A stretch of DNA of 64,000 bases, from the NCBI GenBank assembly GCA_000421085.1, contig ATWE01000013.1, positions 124,001-188,000 of the forward strand, in the 5' to 3' direction. The stretch's first letter is position 1. Every line of letters begins with the position of its first letter. The stretch comes from Ensifer sp. USDA 6670 (GTDB taxonomy: Bacteria > Pseudomonadota > Alphaproteobacteria > Rhizobiales > Rhizobiaceae). This document shows positions 16,653-25,640 of the stretch, piece after piece. A program made the position numbers and the translations under genes. Below the pieces are notes generated by a model. It worked only from the letters and a program-made list of their open reading frames with translations. It made no database searches and was not told the DNA's origin.

Positions 16653-17423
16653 TCAGCCGGCGACGGAGATCGCCTGCGGCGGCAATTCCACAAGCGGGGC
16701 CGGGATGTCGCAGGTCTTTTCCGGCGATTTGCAGAGGTCCGCTATCACGCAGCGCTCGCATTCCGGCCGGCGCGCCTTGCAGACATAGCGGCCGTGCAGG
16801 ATCAGCCAGTGATGGGCATGGAACAGATAGTGCTCGGGGATCACCCGCAGGAGGTGCGCCTCCACCTCGTCCGGCGTCTTGCCCGGCGCAAGGCGGATGC
16901 GGTTGGCGATGCGGAAGATATGGGTGTCGACGGCCATGGTCGGCTGCCCGAAGGCCATGGAGAGCACGACATTCGCTGTCTTTCGACCGACGCCGGGCAG
17001 TGTCACGAGCTCCTCGCGCGTGCGCGGCACCTCGCCGCCGAAGTCGGAGATGAGCTTCTCGGAGAGGGCGATGACGTTTTTCGCCTTGTTGCGGTAGAGG
17101 CCGATCGTCTTGATATAGTCGCGAACCCGTTCCTCGCCGAGCGCGAGCATCTTCTCCGGCGTATCGGCGACGGCAAAGAGCTGACGGGTCGCCTTGTTGA
17201 CGCCGGCATCCGTCGCCTGCGCCGAGAGAGCAACCGCCACGACGAGCGTGAACGGATTGACGTGCTCGAGCTCGCCCTTCGGCTCCGGACGCTGCACGGA
17301 AAAGCGGCGGAAGATTTCCTCGACTTCCGCGGTACGGTACGCACTGCGTGGCCCTGTGCGGCGCGTTGTCGCTTTCGCCGGCTTTGGCTCTAGTGGTGGC
17401 GATTTGAGCTTCACGTTTTTCAT
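16653..17423 (-). CDS. nth: Endonuclease III (DNA glycosylase/AP lyase)
   Basis: 256 residues; removes oxidised pyrimidines and nicks abasic sites. The HhH-GPD signature is complete: LPGVGRKTANVVLSMAFG carries the catalytic Lys and VDTHIFRIANR the catalytic Asp. The C-terminal 4Fe-4S motif Cys-x6-Cys-x2-Cys-x5-Cys is seen in CKARRPECERCVIADLC. A basic N-terminal tail of about 40 residues precedes the domain. ATG 17423 (MKNVKLKSPP) is preferred; ATG 17447 is also in frame and would overlap the start codon of the divergent DUF2244 gene. The stop lies five bases past the TetR gene's stop (convergent). Confidence 0.96.
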   Translation of the reverse strand: MKNVKLKSPPLEPKPAKATTRRTGPRSAYRTAEVEEIFRRFSVQRPEPKGELEHVNPFTLVVAVALSAQATDAGVNKATRQLFAVADTPEKMLALGEERVRDYIKTIGLYRNKAKNVIALSEKLISDFGGEVPRTREELVTLPGVGRKTANVVLSMAFGQPTMAVDTHIFRIANRIRLAPGKTPDEVEAHLLRVIPEHYLFHAHHWLILHGRYVCKARRPECERCVIADLCKSPEKTCDIPAPLVELPPQAISVAG

Positions 17424-17445
17424 GCTGCATCTATAGTCAAGGGTC

Positions 17446-17943
17446 ATGATCAAAGGCAACGCCGCGCCAAACATCAGTGACGAGCCGATCTTTGCGGCCG
17501 AACTCACCCCCTACCGCTCGCTGGGATACAGGGGCTTCATAATTTTCCTTGTCATCGCCGGCATCATGAGCCTGATTCACATCGTCGTGTTTCTGGTCAT
17601 CGGCGCCTGGCCGATCGTCTTTTTCTTCGGCCTCGATTTCATCCTGCTCTTCGGTGCCTTCTGGCTGAACTACCACACTGCGCAGGCCCGCGAGGAGGTC
17701 AGCGTTTCGCGCACCGACGTGTCGGTCCGGAAGTTCGCGCCCTCGGGGAGGGTGATCGAACACCGCTTCAACACCTTCTGGGCGCGCTTCAGCATCAAGC
17801 GTCATCAGGAGATCGGCATCGTGTCGATGAAGATCAGTGGCGGCGGCCGGCAGACCGATATCGGCTCCTTCCTCAACCGCGACGACCGCGAGACCTTCGC
17901 CGTCGCCTTCGCCCGGGCGCTGGCGACCGCCAGGTCGCGCTGA
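17446..17943 (+). CDS. DUF2244 membrane protein
   Basis: 165 residues, matching the alphaproteobacterial DUF2244 family: a start PIFAAELTPYRSLG, two adjacent membrane helices (about 30-50 and 53-75) and a soluble cytoplasmic C-terminal half ending in a helix, DRETFAVAFARALATAR. Function unknown. AAGG four to five bases before ATG 17446 and a TATAGT hexamer at 17432-17437 suggest a very short leader. It is divergent from nth with 22 bp between starts, so the promoters must overlap coding sequence. Confidence 0.85.
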   Translation: MIKGNAAPNISDEPIFAAELTPYRSLGYRGFIIFLVIAGIMSLIHIVVFLVIGAWPIVFFFGLDFILLFGAFWLNYHTAQAREEVSVSRTDVSVRKFAPSGRVIEHRFNTFWARFSIKRHQEIGIVSMKISGGGRQTDIGSFLNRDDRETFAVAFARALATARSR

Positions 17944-18048
17944 GCCGGCCGGCCGACAAGAATCGGGTGGTTATAGGATCGCCCGCATGATTATCTGTGC
18001 CACAAGATCACGATGCTTTTAGGCCGGGTCGACCTACAAGCATGAACG

Positions 18049-18118
18049 TGATCAATTCCAAGAAGTTAGAGCGGGATCCGGGCGGAAAACCGCACACACT
18101 TTTCCTCATCCCGCTCTA
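18049..18118. repeat. RIME-type palindromic repeat, left copy of an inverted pair
   Basis: Begins GATCAATTCCAAGAAGTTAG, has an internal palindrome (GCGGGATCCGGGCGGAAAAC facing the CCTCATCCCGCTCT end), and is nearly identical, in reverse orientation, to 19096-19173. It ends two to four bases before the ribosome site of the methyltransferase gene. Confidence 0.85.
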
Positions 18119-18128
18119 GGAGATGATC

Positions 18129-19001
18129 ATGAACGTCGTTACATCCATTCCCACCGACATCACCCCGGAAGGCACCGACTACGACACGGTCCGGCGTGTG
18201 ATCGCGATGCTGACCGAAGATTATCGCGAGCAGCCGTCGCTCGAGTCGCTCGCGCGGCGCCTCGGCCAGTCGCCGACGCAGCTCCAGAAGGTCTTCACCC
18301 GTTGGGCCGGGCTTTCTCCGAAGGCCTTCCTGCAGGCGGTCACCCTCGATCACGCCAAGCGGCTCCTGCGCCAGGAAGACATGCCGTTGCTCGAGACCAG
18401 CATCGAGGTCGGGCTGTCAGGTCCGAGCCGGCTGCACGACCTCTTCGTCACCCATGAGGCCATGTCGCCCGGCGAGTGGAAGGCGCGCGGCGCCGGCCTC
18501 ACCATCCGCTACGGCTTTCACCCCTCGCCCTTCGGCACGGCCCTGGTTATGGTGACCGACCGCGGCCTCGCCGGCCTTGCCTTCGCCGATTCGGGCGAGG
18601 AGCGCGCGAGCTTTGAAGATATGGCCGCCCGGTGGCCGAACGCCGCCTATGTCGAGGACAGCGCGGCGACGGCGCGCTATGCGGCACGCATTTTCGACCC
18701 CGACCGCTGGTGCGCGGAAGAGCCGCTCCGGATCTTCCTGATCGGTTCGGACTTCCAGATCCGCGTATGGCAGACCCTGCTGCAGATTCCGCTCGGCAAG
18801 GCCACGACCTATTCCAGGATCGCCGAAAACCTCGGCCAGCCGACGGCATCGCGTGCGGTCGGCGCCGCGGTCGGGCGCAATCCGATCTCCTTCGTCGTTC
18901 CTTGCCACCGTGCGCTAGGCAAGACCGGCGATCTCACCGGCTATCATTGGGGACTGACGCGCAAGCGCGCGATCCTTGGCTGGGAGGCCGGGAAGGCTTG
19001 A
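18129..19001 (+). CDS. AraC-type HTH fused to O6-methylguanine-DNA methyltransferase (Ada-like, no AdaA zinc domain)
   Basis: 290 residues. An AraC-type HTH (about 20-120, with LESLARRLGQSPTQLQKVF and SPKAFLQ) is fused to the ribonuclease-like and methyltransferase domains of Ogt/AdaB, with the acceptor Cys in VPCHRALGKTG. It removes alkyl groups from guanine-O6 irreversibly. E. coli Ada has an N-terminal Cys4 zinc domain that senses methyl phosphotriesters; no such domain or cysteines occur here, so methylation-triggered activation would need another mechanism. AGGAG at 18118-18122 supports ATG 18129 rather than the ATG at 18123. The whole gene is bracketed by inverted RIME copies. Confidence 0.92.
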   Translation: MNVVTSIPTDITPEGTDYDTVRRVIAMLTEDYREQPSLESLARRLGQSPTQLQKVFTRWAGLSPKAFLQAVTLDHAKRLLRQEDMPLLETSIEVGLSGPSRLHDLFVTHEAMSPGEWKARGAGLTIRYGFHPSPFGTALVMVTDRGLAGLAFADSGEERASFEDMAARWPNAAYVEDSAATARYAARIFDPDRWCAEEPLRIFLIGSDFQIRVWQTLLQIPLGKATTYSRIAENLGQPTASRAVGAAVGRNPISFVVPCHRALGKTGDLTGYHWGLTRKRAILGWEAGKA

Positions 19002-19025
19002 AGGGAGCCTTCTTGGTAAGAAAAT

Positions 19026-19066
19026 AGGGCCCCTCCCCAACCCCTCCCCAAAAAGGGGGAGGGGCT
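19026..19066. repeat. CCCCTCCCC intergenic repeat, copy 1
   Basis: C-rich unit containing CCCCTCCCCAACCCCTCCCC then AAAAAGGGGGAGGGGCTT, able to fold back on itself. An inverted relative lies at 19215-19257 and another at 56982-57018. It probably acts as a hairpin terminator after the methyltransferase gene. Confidence 0.7.
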
Positions 19067-19095
19067 TACCCTGCCGCGCCAGTCGCTCGTATTTC

Positions 19096-19173
19096 AGAGC
19101 GGCATGAGGAAAGTGTGTGCGGTTTTTCCGCCCGCATCCCGCTCTAACTTCTTGGAATTGATCGGTTTCGCAG
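19096..19173. repeat. RIME-type palindromic repeat, right copy of an inverted pair
   Basis: Reverse complement of the 18049-18118 unit over about 70 bp with few differences, ending CTAACTTCTTGGAATTGATC. It lies between the stops of the methyltransferase gene and the convergent gpmA. Confidence 0.85.
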
Positions 19174-19214
19174 GTGTGAACGCTGGAACATGGCGCTGGC
19201 GCCACTACAGGCTC

Positions 19215-19257
19215 TAAGCCCCTCCCCCTTGTGGGGAGGGGTTGGGGAGGGGTTAAA
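19215..19257. repeat. CCCCTCCCC intergenic repeat, copy 2 (inverted)
   Basis: AAGCCCCTCCCCCTTGTGGG followed by GAGGGGTTGGGGAGGGG is the reverse complement type of 19026-19066 and forms a strong hairpin at the 3' end of gpmA, where it may terminate transcription. Confidence 0.7.
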
Positions 19258-19277
19258 CCGCGGCCCATCAACCGCCG

Positions 19278-19913
19278 TCAATGCGCCCCGGACATATCCC
19301 CGAGCACTTCCTTCGAAGCGACGGTCGAATCCGCATTCAGCTTGTAGACCATCGGCACGCCGGTCGCGAGATTGAGCTTGAGGATCTGCTCCTTGGTGAG
19401 CTTGTCCAGCACCATGACGAGGGAGCGCAGCGAGTTGCCGTGGGCGGCGACGAGCACCTTCTCGCCCGAAAGCACGCGCGGCAGGATGTCGGTCAGGTAA
19501 TAGGGCCAGACGCGCGCGCCGGTGTCGCGCAGGCTCTCGCCGCCCGGAGGCGGCACGTCGTAGGAGCGGCGCCAGATATGGACCTGCTCTTCGCCCCATT
19601 TCGCCCGCGCATCGTCCTTGTTGAGACCGGAGAGGTCGCCGTAGTCGCGCTCGTTCAGAGCCTGATCGCGAATCGTTTCGAGCGACGACTGGCCGACGGC
19701 GTCGAGGACGAGCTGGCAGGTACGCTGGGCCCGGATGAGGACGGAGGTGAATGCGATGTCGAACTTGATGCCGTAATCGGCAAGCGCCTTGCCGCCGGCC
19801 TTTGCCTCCTCGATGCCGAGTTCGGTGAGGTCGGGATCGCGCCAGCCGGTGAAGAGGTTCTTCAGGTTCCAGTCGCTCTGGCCGTGCCGGACAAGGACGA
19901 GGGTGCCGCTCAT
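19278..19913 (-). CDS. gpmA: 2,3-bisphosphoglycerate-dependent phosphoglycerate mutase
   Basis: 211 residues, shorter than E. coli GpmA (250) as is normal in rhizobia. The histidine phosphatase signature [10 protein letters not shown] carries the phosphorylated His; the second catalytic His is in VAAHGNSLR, and [15 protein letters not shown] is the specific dPGM block with the acid/base Glu. The enzyme interconverts 3- and 2-phosphoglycerate in the cytosol. It lies 31 bp downstream of dapB on the same strand, probably in one operon with it. GAAATCGAAATG gives a weak ribosome site, AGGA further upstream. Confidence 0.96.
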   Translation of the reverse strand: MSGTLVLVRHGQSDWNLKNLFTGWRDPDLTELGIEEAKAGGKALADYGIKFDIAFTSVLIRAQRTCQLVLDAVGQSSLETIRDQALNERDYGDLSGLNKDDARAKWGEEQVHIWRRSYDVPPPGGESLRDTGARVWPYYLTDILPRVLSGEKVLVAAHGNSLRSLVMVLDKLTKEQILKLNLATGVPMVYKLNADSTVASKEVLGDMSGAH

Positions 19914-19944
19914 TTCGATTTCCTCTTTGTGAATTTATCGGATG

Positions 19945-20763
19945 TCAGTCGAGCCCGAGAACGTCGAGCATGGAGTAAAAGCCTGGCTTGCGGCTCCGCC
20001 CCCAGAGGGCGGCAGCGACGGCGCCGCGGGCGAAGATGGAGCGGTCGGTCGCACTGTGCGAAAGCGTGACCATTTCACCCTCTCCGGCAATCACAACCGA
20101 GTGCTCGCCGATGACAGAGCCGCCGCGGAGCGTCGCAAAACCGATCGATCCTTCGGGCCGCGCACCGGTGTGGCCGTCGCGGACCCGCACGGAGTGATCC
20201 GCAAGATCGATGCCGCGCCCCCTGGCCGCCGCTTCGCCGAGAAGCAGCGCCGTGCCCGAGGGCGCATCGACCTTGTGCTTGTGGTGCATTTCGAGGATCT
20301 CTATGTCCCACCCGCGGGCCGGAAGCGCACGCGCCGCCTTTTCCGTGAGCACGCCGAGCAGGTTGACGCCGAGGCTCATATTGCCCGACTTGATGACGCG
20401 GGCGTGACGGGCGGCGGCGCGGATCCTCGCCTCGTCATCCGCCGAGCAGCCGGTCGTGCCGACGACGTGGACGATGCGCGCCTGCGCCGCAAGGCCGGCG
20501 AATTCCACCGTGGCGGCGGGCGCCGTGAAATCGAGCACGCCTTCGGCCTCGACGAAGGCTTCGAGCGGCTTGTCGGTAACGGCGACCCCCATCGAGCCGG
20601 CACCGGCAAGCTCGCCGGCATCGCGGCCGATAAAGGGCGAGCCGGTCCGCTCGATCGCGGCATGAAGGCGCACTCCGGCCGTCTCGTGAATGATCCGGAT
20701 CAATGTCTGGCCCATACGGCCGGCGGCGCCGACCACAACGAGCTTCATGTCCGTTTCGTCCAT
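19945..20763 (-). CDS. dapB: 4-hydroxy-tetrahydrodipicolinate reductase
   Basis: 272 residues; reduces the DapA product in lysine and diaminopimelate synthesis. The N-terminal dinucleotide fold reads [13 protein letters not shown]; the family signature [20 protein letters not shown] holds the catalytic His pair and Lys. Start at ATG 20763 (MDETDMKL) is preceded by AAGGGAA; ATG 20748 is an alternative. It lies between an MsbA-type exporter upstream (17 bp away) and gpmA downstream, all on one strand, so DAP supply for the wall is probably cotranscribed with a lipid exporter. Confidence 0.97.
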   Translation of the reverse strand: MDETDMKLVVVGAAGRMGQTLIRIIHETAGVRLHAAIERTGSPFIGRDAGELAGAGSMGVAVTDKPLEAFVEAEGVLDFTAPAATVEFAGLAAQARIVHVVGTTGCSADDEARIRAAARHARVIKSGNMSLGVNLLGVLTEKAARALPARGWDIEILEMHHKHKVDAPSGTALLLGEAAARGRGIDLADHSVRVRDGHTGARPEGSIGFATLRGGSVIGEHSVVIAGEGEMVTLSHSATDRSIFARGAVAAALWGRSRKPGFYSMLDVLGLD

Positions 20764-20780
20764 CGTGCAATTCCCTTGTG

Positions 20781-22631
20781 CTACAGGATCTGGGCCTCGG
20801 CGACCGTATCCGCTCCGCTGCCCTGGAGATTGTGGAGGCGAGCGTAAAGACCGTCCGGACGCCGCGCAAGCTCCTCATGGGAGCCTTCCTCGACGACGGT
20901 ACCTTCCTTCATGACGACGATCTTGTCGGCATTCACGACGGTGGAGAGCCTGTGCGCGATGACGATGACGGTGCGGCCGCTCATCGCCTCTTCGAGTGCC
21001 TTCTGAACGGCGGCTTCCGACTCGGTGTCGAGTGCCGATGTCGCCTCGTCCAGAAGCAGGATGGGCGCGTTGCGGACGAGTGCGCGGGCAATCGACAGGC
21101 GCTGACGCTGGCCGCCGGAAAGCGTCACGCCATGCTCGCCGACGGGCGTGTCGTAGCCCTGCGGCTGCGCCAGGATGAAATCATGCGCGTAGGCAAGCCG
21201 CGCCGCTTCCTCGATCTCGGCATCGGTCGCATCGGGCCGGCCGTAGCGGATGTTGTCGCGGATCGAGCCTTCGAAGAGATAGGGCTGCTGCGAGACGTAG
21301 GCGAGGCCGGCACGAAGCGATTGCTTGGTGACGCCGGCGATATTCTGGCCGTCGATCAGGATCTCGCCGGACAGCGGATCGTAGAAGCGCGGGATCAGGC
21401 TGATGATCGTCGATTTGCCGGCGCCCGAGGGGCCGACGAGCGCGGTGGTCTTGCCGCCCTCCGCACGGAAGCTGACGCCTTTGAGGATCTCCTCGCCGGT
21501 GCCATAGGCGAAGCGCACGTCGCGCAATTCGACGGTCGCCTCGCCGAGCCTCAGTTCGGTGGCGTCCGGACGGTCGCGCTGGTGCGGCACCGTGTCGAGA
21601 ATCTCGTAGATCATGCGGGCATTGACGGCCGCGCGCTCCAGCGAAACCTGCAGGCGCGCGAGACGCCGAGCCGGATCATAGGCCATGAGCAGGGCGGTGA
21701 CGAAGGCGAAGAACGCTCCGGGCGGCACGTTGTGATAGATCGTGCGGAAAGCCGCATAGGCAAGCACGCTGGAGATCGCCAGTCCCGCGAAGGTCTCGGT
21801 CATCGGCGCCGTGCGCTCGCTCAGACGGGCGATGCGGTTTGCCCGGTTCTCGGCACGTTCGATGATCGACTCGACCTTGCGCCGCAACTCGTTCTCCATC
21901 GTGAAGGCCTTGACGATGGTGATGCCCTGAATGGTCTCCTGCATGGCGCCGAGAACCCGGCTGTTGACCTCAACGGCTTCGCGAGTCGCCAGGCGCAGGC
22001 GCCTGGAAATGTAGCGGAGCCCGAGGAGCAATGGCGGCGCGACGAAGAAGACGATCAGCGACAGGAGCCAGTCCTTGCTGAACATGACCACGACCAGACC
22101 GATCAGTGTCAGGAGGTCGCGGGCGATAGACGTAACCGTCATGTTGAGCACGTCGCGGATGCCGCTGACGTTCTGGCTGACTTTGGCGGCGAGCTGGGCC
22201 GAGCGGTGCTCGTGAAAATAGCCGACGCTGAGCGCCATCAGATGCGCATAAAGCCGGCGCTGATAGCGCGCCACGATGTTGTTGCCGATCTTGGAAAGGG
22301 CGACCGCCTGCCCGTAGGTCGCAAGCCCCCTGAGGACGAAGGCGGCGAAGATCGCGCCGCAGATCAGGAGCACGATGTCGGCGCGCCTGTTGGCGAAAGC
22401 TTCGTTGACGACCGCCTCCATGATCCAGGCGGTGAAGCCGGTCGTCGCCGCCACCACGACAAGGCATGCGATTGCGAAAGCGTATCCACGGATGTGGTCG
22501 CGGCCGTTTTCGGCGATGACGCGCTTGAGGATCCCCGTGATCGTTTCGGAATCGACTGCGCGCTTGTTTTTATCCTTGGCGTTCAATAAGCCCGTCTTCC
22601 CTGAGCCCGCTCGCGTACCGCACCCCGGCAT
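20781..22631 (-). CDS. ABC exporter, MsbA/lipid type (fused membrane and ATPase domains)
   Basis: Up to 616 residues: six membrane helices (about 45-320), then one ATPase domain with Walker [10 protein letters not shown], signature [15 protein letters not shown], Walker [13 protein letters not shown] and the H-loop IAHRLST. Half-size exporters of this type work as homodimers and flip lipid A, other lipids or drugs; which one is not decidable. The ATG at 22631 adds an unusual [12 protein letters not shown] tail; a TTG at 22583 (leading to LNAKDKNKR) is an equally good start. It is 63 bp downstream of glk and 17 bp upstream of dapB on the same strand. Confidence 0.9.
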   Translation of the reverse strand: MPGCGTRAGSGKTGLLNAKDKNKRAVDSETITGILKRVIAENGRDHIRGYAFAIACLVVVAATTGFTAWIMEAVVNEAFANRRADIVLLICGAIFAAFVLRGLATYGQAVALSKIGNNIVARYQRRLYAHLMALSVGYFHEHRSAQLAAKVSQNVSGIRDVLNMTVTSIARDLLTLIGLVVVMFSKDWLLSLIVFFVAPPLLLGLRYISRRLRLATREAVEVNSRVLGAMQETIQGITIVKAFTMENELRRKVESIIERAENRANRIARLSERTAPMTETFAGLAISSVLAYAAFRTIYHNVPPGAFFAFVTALLMAYDPARRLARLQVSLERAAVNARMIYEILDTVPHQRDRPDATELRLGEATVELRDVRFAYGTGEEILKGVSFRAEGGKTTALVGPSGAGKSTIISLIPRFYDPLSGEILIDGQNIAGVTKQSLRAGLAYVSQQPYLFEGSIRDNIRYGRPDATDAEIEEAARLAYAHDFILAQPQGYDTPVGEHGVTLSGGQRQRLSIARALVRNAPILLLDEATSALDTESEAAVQKALEEAMSGRTVIVIAHRLSTVVNADKIVVMKEGTVVEEGSHEELARRPDGLYARLHNLQGSGADTVAEAQIL

Positions 22632-22694
22632 CGCTTTCGGGGGCTCTATAGTGCCTTGCTGCCGTTTTGGCGAGTCTCTGCGCCGGCCGCAGCG

Positions 22695-23714
22695 TCACCT
22701 TCTCCAACGGCGTCCCTCCATTGCAACACCGAAGTCCCTCGGCGTGCGGGCAAAGGCCGCGAGGCCGGAGAGCGCCGCCATGGGGTGAATGACGGCGAAG
22801 GTCGGAATCGTCCGCATCAGCGCCGAATGCGGCGCCTTGTCTTCGAAGGCCGCGCGAAATTCGGGCTTCATCAGTGCCGGCAGTATCTTCTGCGAAATGC
22901 CGCCGGCAAGGAACACGCCGCCGCGCGCCATGAAGATCAGCGCCATGTCGCCGGCAACGCGCCCGAGATAGGTCGCAAAGAGCGACACGGTTTCGACCGC
23001 CGCCGCATCGGCGCCGGACAGGGCGCTCGTCGTTACTGCCGCCTGATCCGCAAGAACCGCTTCCTCGCCATTGGCCGCGCAGACCGCGCGATAGAGATTC
23101 ATGATGCCGCGGCCGCACAGGATCTGTTCGCCGGCCATGCGTCCCTCGATCGGTTCGAGGAACGGCCAGATCCGGAAGTCGCGCTCCGTTCGGGGACCTA
23201 TATCGACATGACCGCCCTCGCCGGGCACGGGTATCCAGGTATGCTGCGCATAGACCAGTCCGGCGACGCCCAGACCGGTTCCCGGGCCGAGCACGACGCG
23301 CGAATGGAAAGGCCGGACGGCGCCGCCGCCGATCTGAACAACATCCTGATCGGCCGGCGCGGCGATGGCGAGCGCCTGGGCCTCGAAGTCGTTGATGATC
23401 AGCACGTCCTCCAGCCCGAGGCTCGCCAGCATGTCCTTCGGGCGAATCACCCAGCCGGCATTCGTCAGCGGTATCTCGTCGCCCTTGATCGGTCCGGCCA
23501 CGGCGAGGATCGCCGAGCGCGGCTGGACGGAGGTCTTGTCGAGGATGCTCTTCTGCATCGCCTCCTCAATCGTGGCGAAATCACCCGTTCTGATCGGGGC
23601 AATCTGCTTCGGTTCGCCGTAGGCGTCGGTGAGCAAAGCGAAGCGGGCATTGGTGCCGCCGATGTCGCCGATCAGGATCGGGAAAGGAAAGCTGTGTTCA
23701 CTCGCATTGGGCAT
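22695..23714 (-). CDS. glk: Glucokinase
   Basis: 339-residue cytosolic kinase of the bacterial GlcK/Glk (PF02685) group, phosphorylating glucose with ATP. Conserved blocks: [15 protein letters not shown] (phosphate-1 loop), [11 protein letters not shown] with the catalytic Asp, [12 protein letters not shown] (phosphate-2) and [14 protein letters not shown] (sugar-binding Glu/His). The C-terminal VFLAGGIS is the adenosine motif. ATG 23714 was chosen; ribosome site weak. It is followed on the same strand by the ABC exporter and lies 61 bp after mgsA, so glucose entry and the methylglyoxal overflow branch are encoded together. Confidence 0.96.
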   Translation of the reverse strand: MPNASEHSFPFPILIGDIGGTNARFALLTDAYGEPKQIAPIRTGDFATIEEAMQKSILDKTSVQPRSAILAVAGPIKGDEIPLTNAGWVIRPKDMLASLGLEDVLIINDFEAQALAIAAPADQDVVQIGGGAVRPFHSRVVLGPGTGLGVAGLVYAQHTWIPVPGEGGHVDIGPRTERDFRIWPFLEPIEGRMAGEQILCGRGIMNLYRAVCAANGEEAVLADQAAVTTSALSGADAAAVETVSLFATYLGRVAGDMALIFMARGGVFLAGGISQKILPALMKPEFRAAFEDKAPHSALMRTIPTFAVIHPMAALSGLAAFARTPRDFGVAMEGRRWRR

Positions 23715-23775
23715 GGCAGAAGTCCGTCCTGGTCGCGGTGTGAGTGTCGCGGCGTGAAGGTCCCGGGATTATGTA

Positions 23776-24156
23776 TCAGTTGCGCCTGAAGTCGATCAAC
23801 TGCTCGGCAGTCGCGCGGTTGAGCGCCATCGGGATGTCATAGACGATCGCCAGGCGCATCAGCGCCTTGACGTCGACATCGTGGGGCATGGCCGTCAACG
23901 GATCGACGAAGAAGATCAGGCAGTCCACGTCGCCCGTGGCGATCAACGCGCCGATCTGCTGGTCGCCGCCGAGCGGACCGCTCTTCAACCGGACGATGTC
24001 GAGCGCCGGACACACGTCGAGCACGCGTGCGCCGGTCGTTCCCGTGGCGACGATCTTCCACTTGGAGAGGACCGCTTCATTTGCCTTTGCAAAAGCCGCG
24101 AGGTCATCCTTCTTCTGATCGTGGGCGATCAGGGCGAGACATTTCCGACCTGTCAT
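23776..24156 (-). CDS. mgsA: Methylglyoxal synthase
   Basis: 126 residues; converts dihydroxyacetone phosphate to methylglyoxal plus phosphate, a bypass used when sugar phosphates accumulate. The family block [19 protein letters not shown] contains the catalytic Asp region, and [21 protein letters not shown] the essential His. ATG 24156 ([16 protein letters not shown]) matches known N-termini. It precedes glk on the same strand by 61 bp. Length is slightly shorter than the E. coli enzyme (152), as is common in rhizobia. Confidence 0.96.
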   Translation of the reverse strand: MTGRKCLALIAHDQKKDDLAAFAKANEAVLSKWKIVATGTTGARVLDVCPALDIVRLKSGPLGGDQQIGALIATGDVDCLIFFVDPLTAMPHDVDVKALMRLAIVYDIPMALNRATAEQLIDFRRN

Positions 24157-24279
24157 GCGAGAGCCCCCCGGCGAAAGATCATGGAGCGGTCCGGCGCGGC
24201 TCGACTGGCGCGCGCAAACGAACCGTTTAAATCGATTTGAACGGGGCCTATACATGAGCACCGGGAATTTGCAAAGGCG

Positions 24280-25359
24280 CTATTGCAGCCCGGGCCGCGG
24301 CGAGGGCACCGGAATGTTTGCGACCGGCGCTTCGCCGGCCGCATCGATCACGGCCTCTATGCTTGTCGCGGCAGCGGGAATGGCGGCAGGAGCGCGATAG
24401 GCGGTGCCGTAGGTCGCCTCCTGTTCGGAAGCGGGTGCGGGGCCGTTCAGCACCAGCGCGCAGGCCTTCGGCAGATCGGCAAGCTTTGCGAATTTCGGCT
24501 TCGGCGGCTTCGCGCCGGGCTTCGGCTTCGGCTTTGCCCAGGGCTCGTCCGTGAACCACCAGGCAAGCGACTTGTCGCAGCCATCACCTGCCGGGACCAC
24601 GGCCTGGTCCTTGCAGCCCTTGGAGCCTTCAGGGCATTTGATTCGGATGTGGAAGTGATAATCGTGGCCGTAGATCGGCCGGACCTTGCCGAGCGCCGAG
24701 CGGTCGCCGCGCCAGGTGTCGCAGAGCTTCTTCTTGATGGCGGGATTGACGAAGACCCGTTCGACCTGCGGATAGCTCGCCGCCAACATGATCAGCCGGG
24801 CGTGAGAGGGTGTCCAGATGGAGGGATCGACCGTCAGGAACTTGCTCTTGTCGAGCATGGACGTCGCGGAAATCGTCTCGCGCTCCTGATAGCTCAGAGT
24901 TCTCTGCGGCATCGGTGTCAGCCAGATGTCGGCATCGAGCCCGATCTGATGCGAAGCGTGACCCGAGAGCATCGGACCGCCGCGCGGCTGCGAGATATCG
25001 CCGAGCAGGAGGCCGGGCCAGCCGATCTTCTCGACGGCATCATGGGAGAAGCGCTCGATCAGAGCGATCATCGCGGGGTGCCCCCAGCGGCGGTTTCGCG
25101 ACAGACGCATCGCCTGCCATGTCGGGCCGTCGGTGGGGATGGCGACCCCGCCGGCAAGGCAGCCCTTGGAGTAGAACCCGAACGAAGCCGGCGCCGCCTG
25201 CATCGGCAAGTCCTTGGCGCCGAAGAGTTCCTTGGCCGGAGGAGCGTCGTTCGCAGCCGCCTCGGCGGAGACGAGGCTCACCCCCACCATCAGAGCCAGG
25301 ACGGTCGAACCGCAGCGCCGAAGCGCAGCCCGCGCATCAAATCTCATTCCATTCCCCAT
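24280..25359 (-). CDS. mepA: Penicillin-insensitive murein DD-endopeptidase MepA
   Basis: 359 residues, periplasmic zinc (LAS-family) peptidase that cuts D-Ala-mDAP crosslinks. Signal peptide VLALMVGVSLVSAEAAA; metal ligands His and Asp in SGHASHQIGLDADIW, and His ligands in the GHDYHFHIRI block; several paired cysteines typical of MepA. The Pro/Lys-rich region near 275-292 and the Ala/Pro-rich C-terminus (about 310-359) are longer than in E. coli MepA (274). GTG-free starts: ATG 25359 (AAGG four bases before) or ATG 25347. It is divergent from yejA. Confidence 0.94.
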   Translation of the reverse strand: MGNGMRFDARAALRRCGSTVLALMVGVSLVSAEAAANDAPPAKELFGAKDLPMQAAPASFGFYSKGCLAGGVAIPTDGPTWQAMRLSRNRRWGHPAMIALIERFSHDAVEKIGWPGLLLGDISQPRGGPMLSGHASHQIGLDADIWLTPMPQRTLSYQERETISATSMLDKSKFLTVDPSIWTPSHARLIMLAASYPQVERVFVNPAIKKKLCDTWRGDRSALGKVRPIYGHDYHFHIRIKCPEGSKGCKDQAVVPAGDGCDKSLAWWFTDEPWAKPKPKPGAKPPKPKFAKLADLPKACALVLNGPAPASEQEATYGTAYRAPAAIPAAATSIEAVIDAAGEAPVANIPVPSPRPGLQ

Positions 25360-25393
25360 AACCTTGCTTACCGCACGTTTTCTTGCCCGCCCC

Positions 25394-25472
25394 GATCAAA
25401 GGACAAAAACATGCAGCAACCTGAAGCGCTGCAGCGACCTTTTCGCGTCCGACAGGACGCGAGGCGCTCTCA
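25394..25472. repeat. Intergenic hairpin repeat in the mepA-yejA gap
   Basis: Starts with CGATCAAAGGACAAAAACAT then GCAGCA, matching 59404-59429 at 25 of 26 positions, then GCGCTGCAGCGACC and the hairpin CGCGTCC-GACA-GGACGCG (25444-25461). This resembles a very common S. meliloti intergenic repeat as I recall it. No promoter for either divergent gene is obvious inside it. Confidence 0.7.
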
Positions 25473-25640
25473 GTCCGCCGCCCTCTCCTATCCTGATTCG
25501 CCCAGGTTGCAGCAACCTTGCGACTCACCGGGATGTGACCGAAGAATTTCGCCTGATTTTGGGCAGGTCCTGTCAATTGCCCTGATTTCGCCTATTCTCA
25601 TCCGGAGGATCAGCGGAAACCAAGAGGAGAAGCGGCTGGT

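Noticed and set aside
19002-19277. CRISPR-like array in the repeat-rich gap after the methyltransferase gene
   Set aside because: The repeats are two families in inverted order, with no regular spacer length, and no cas genes are present.
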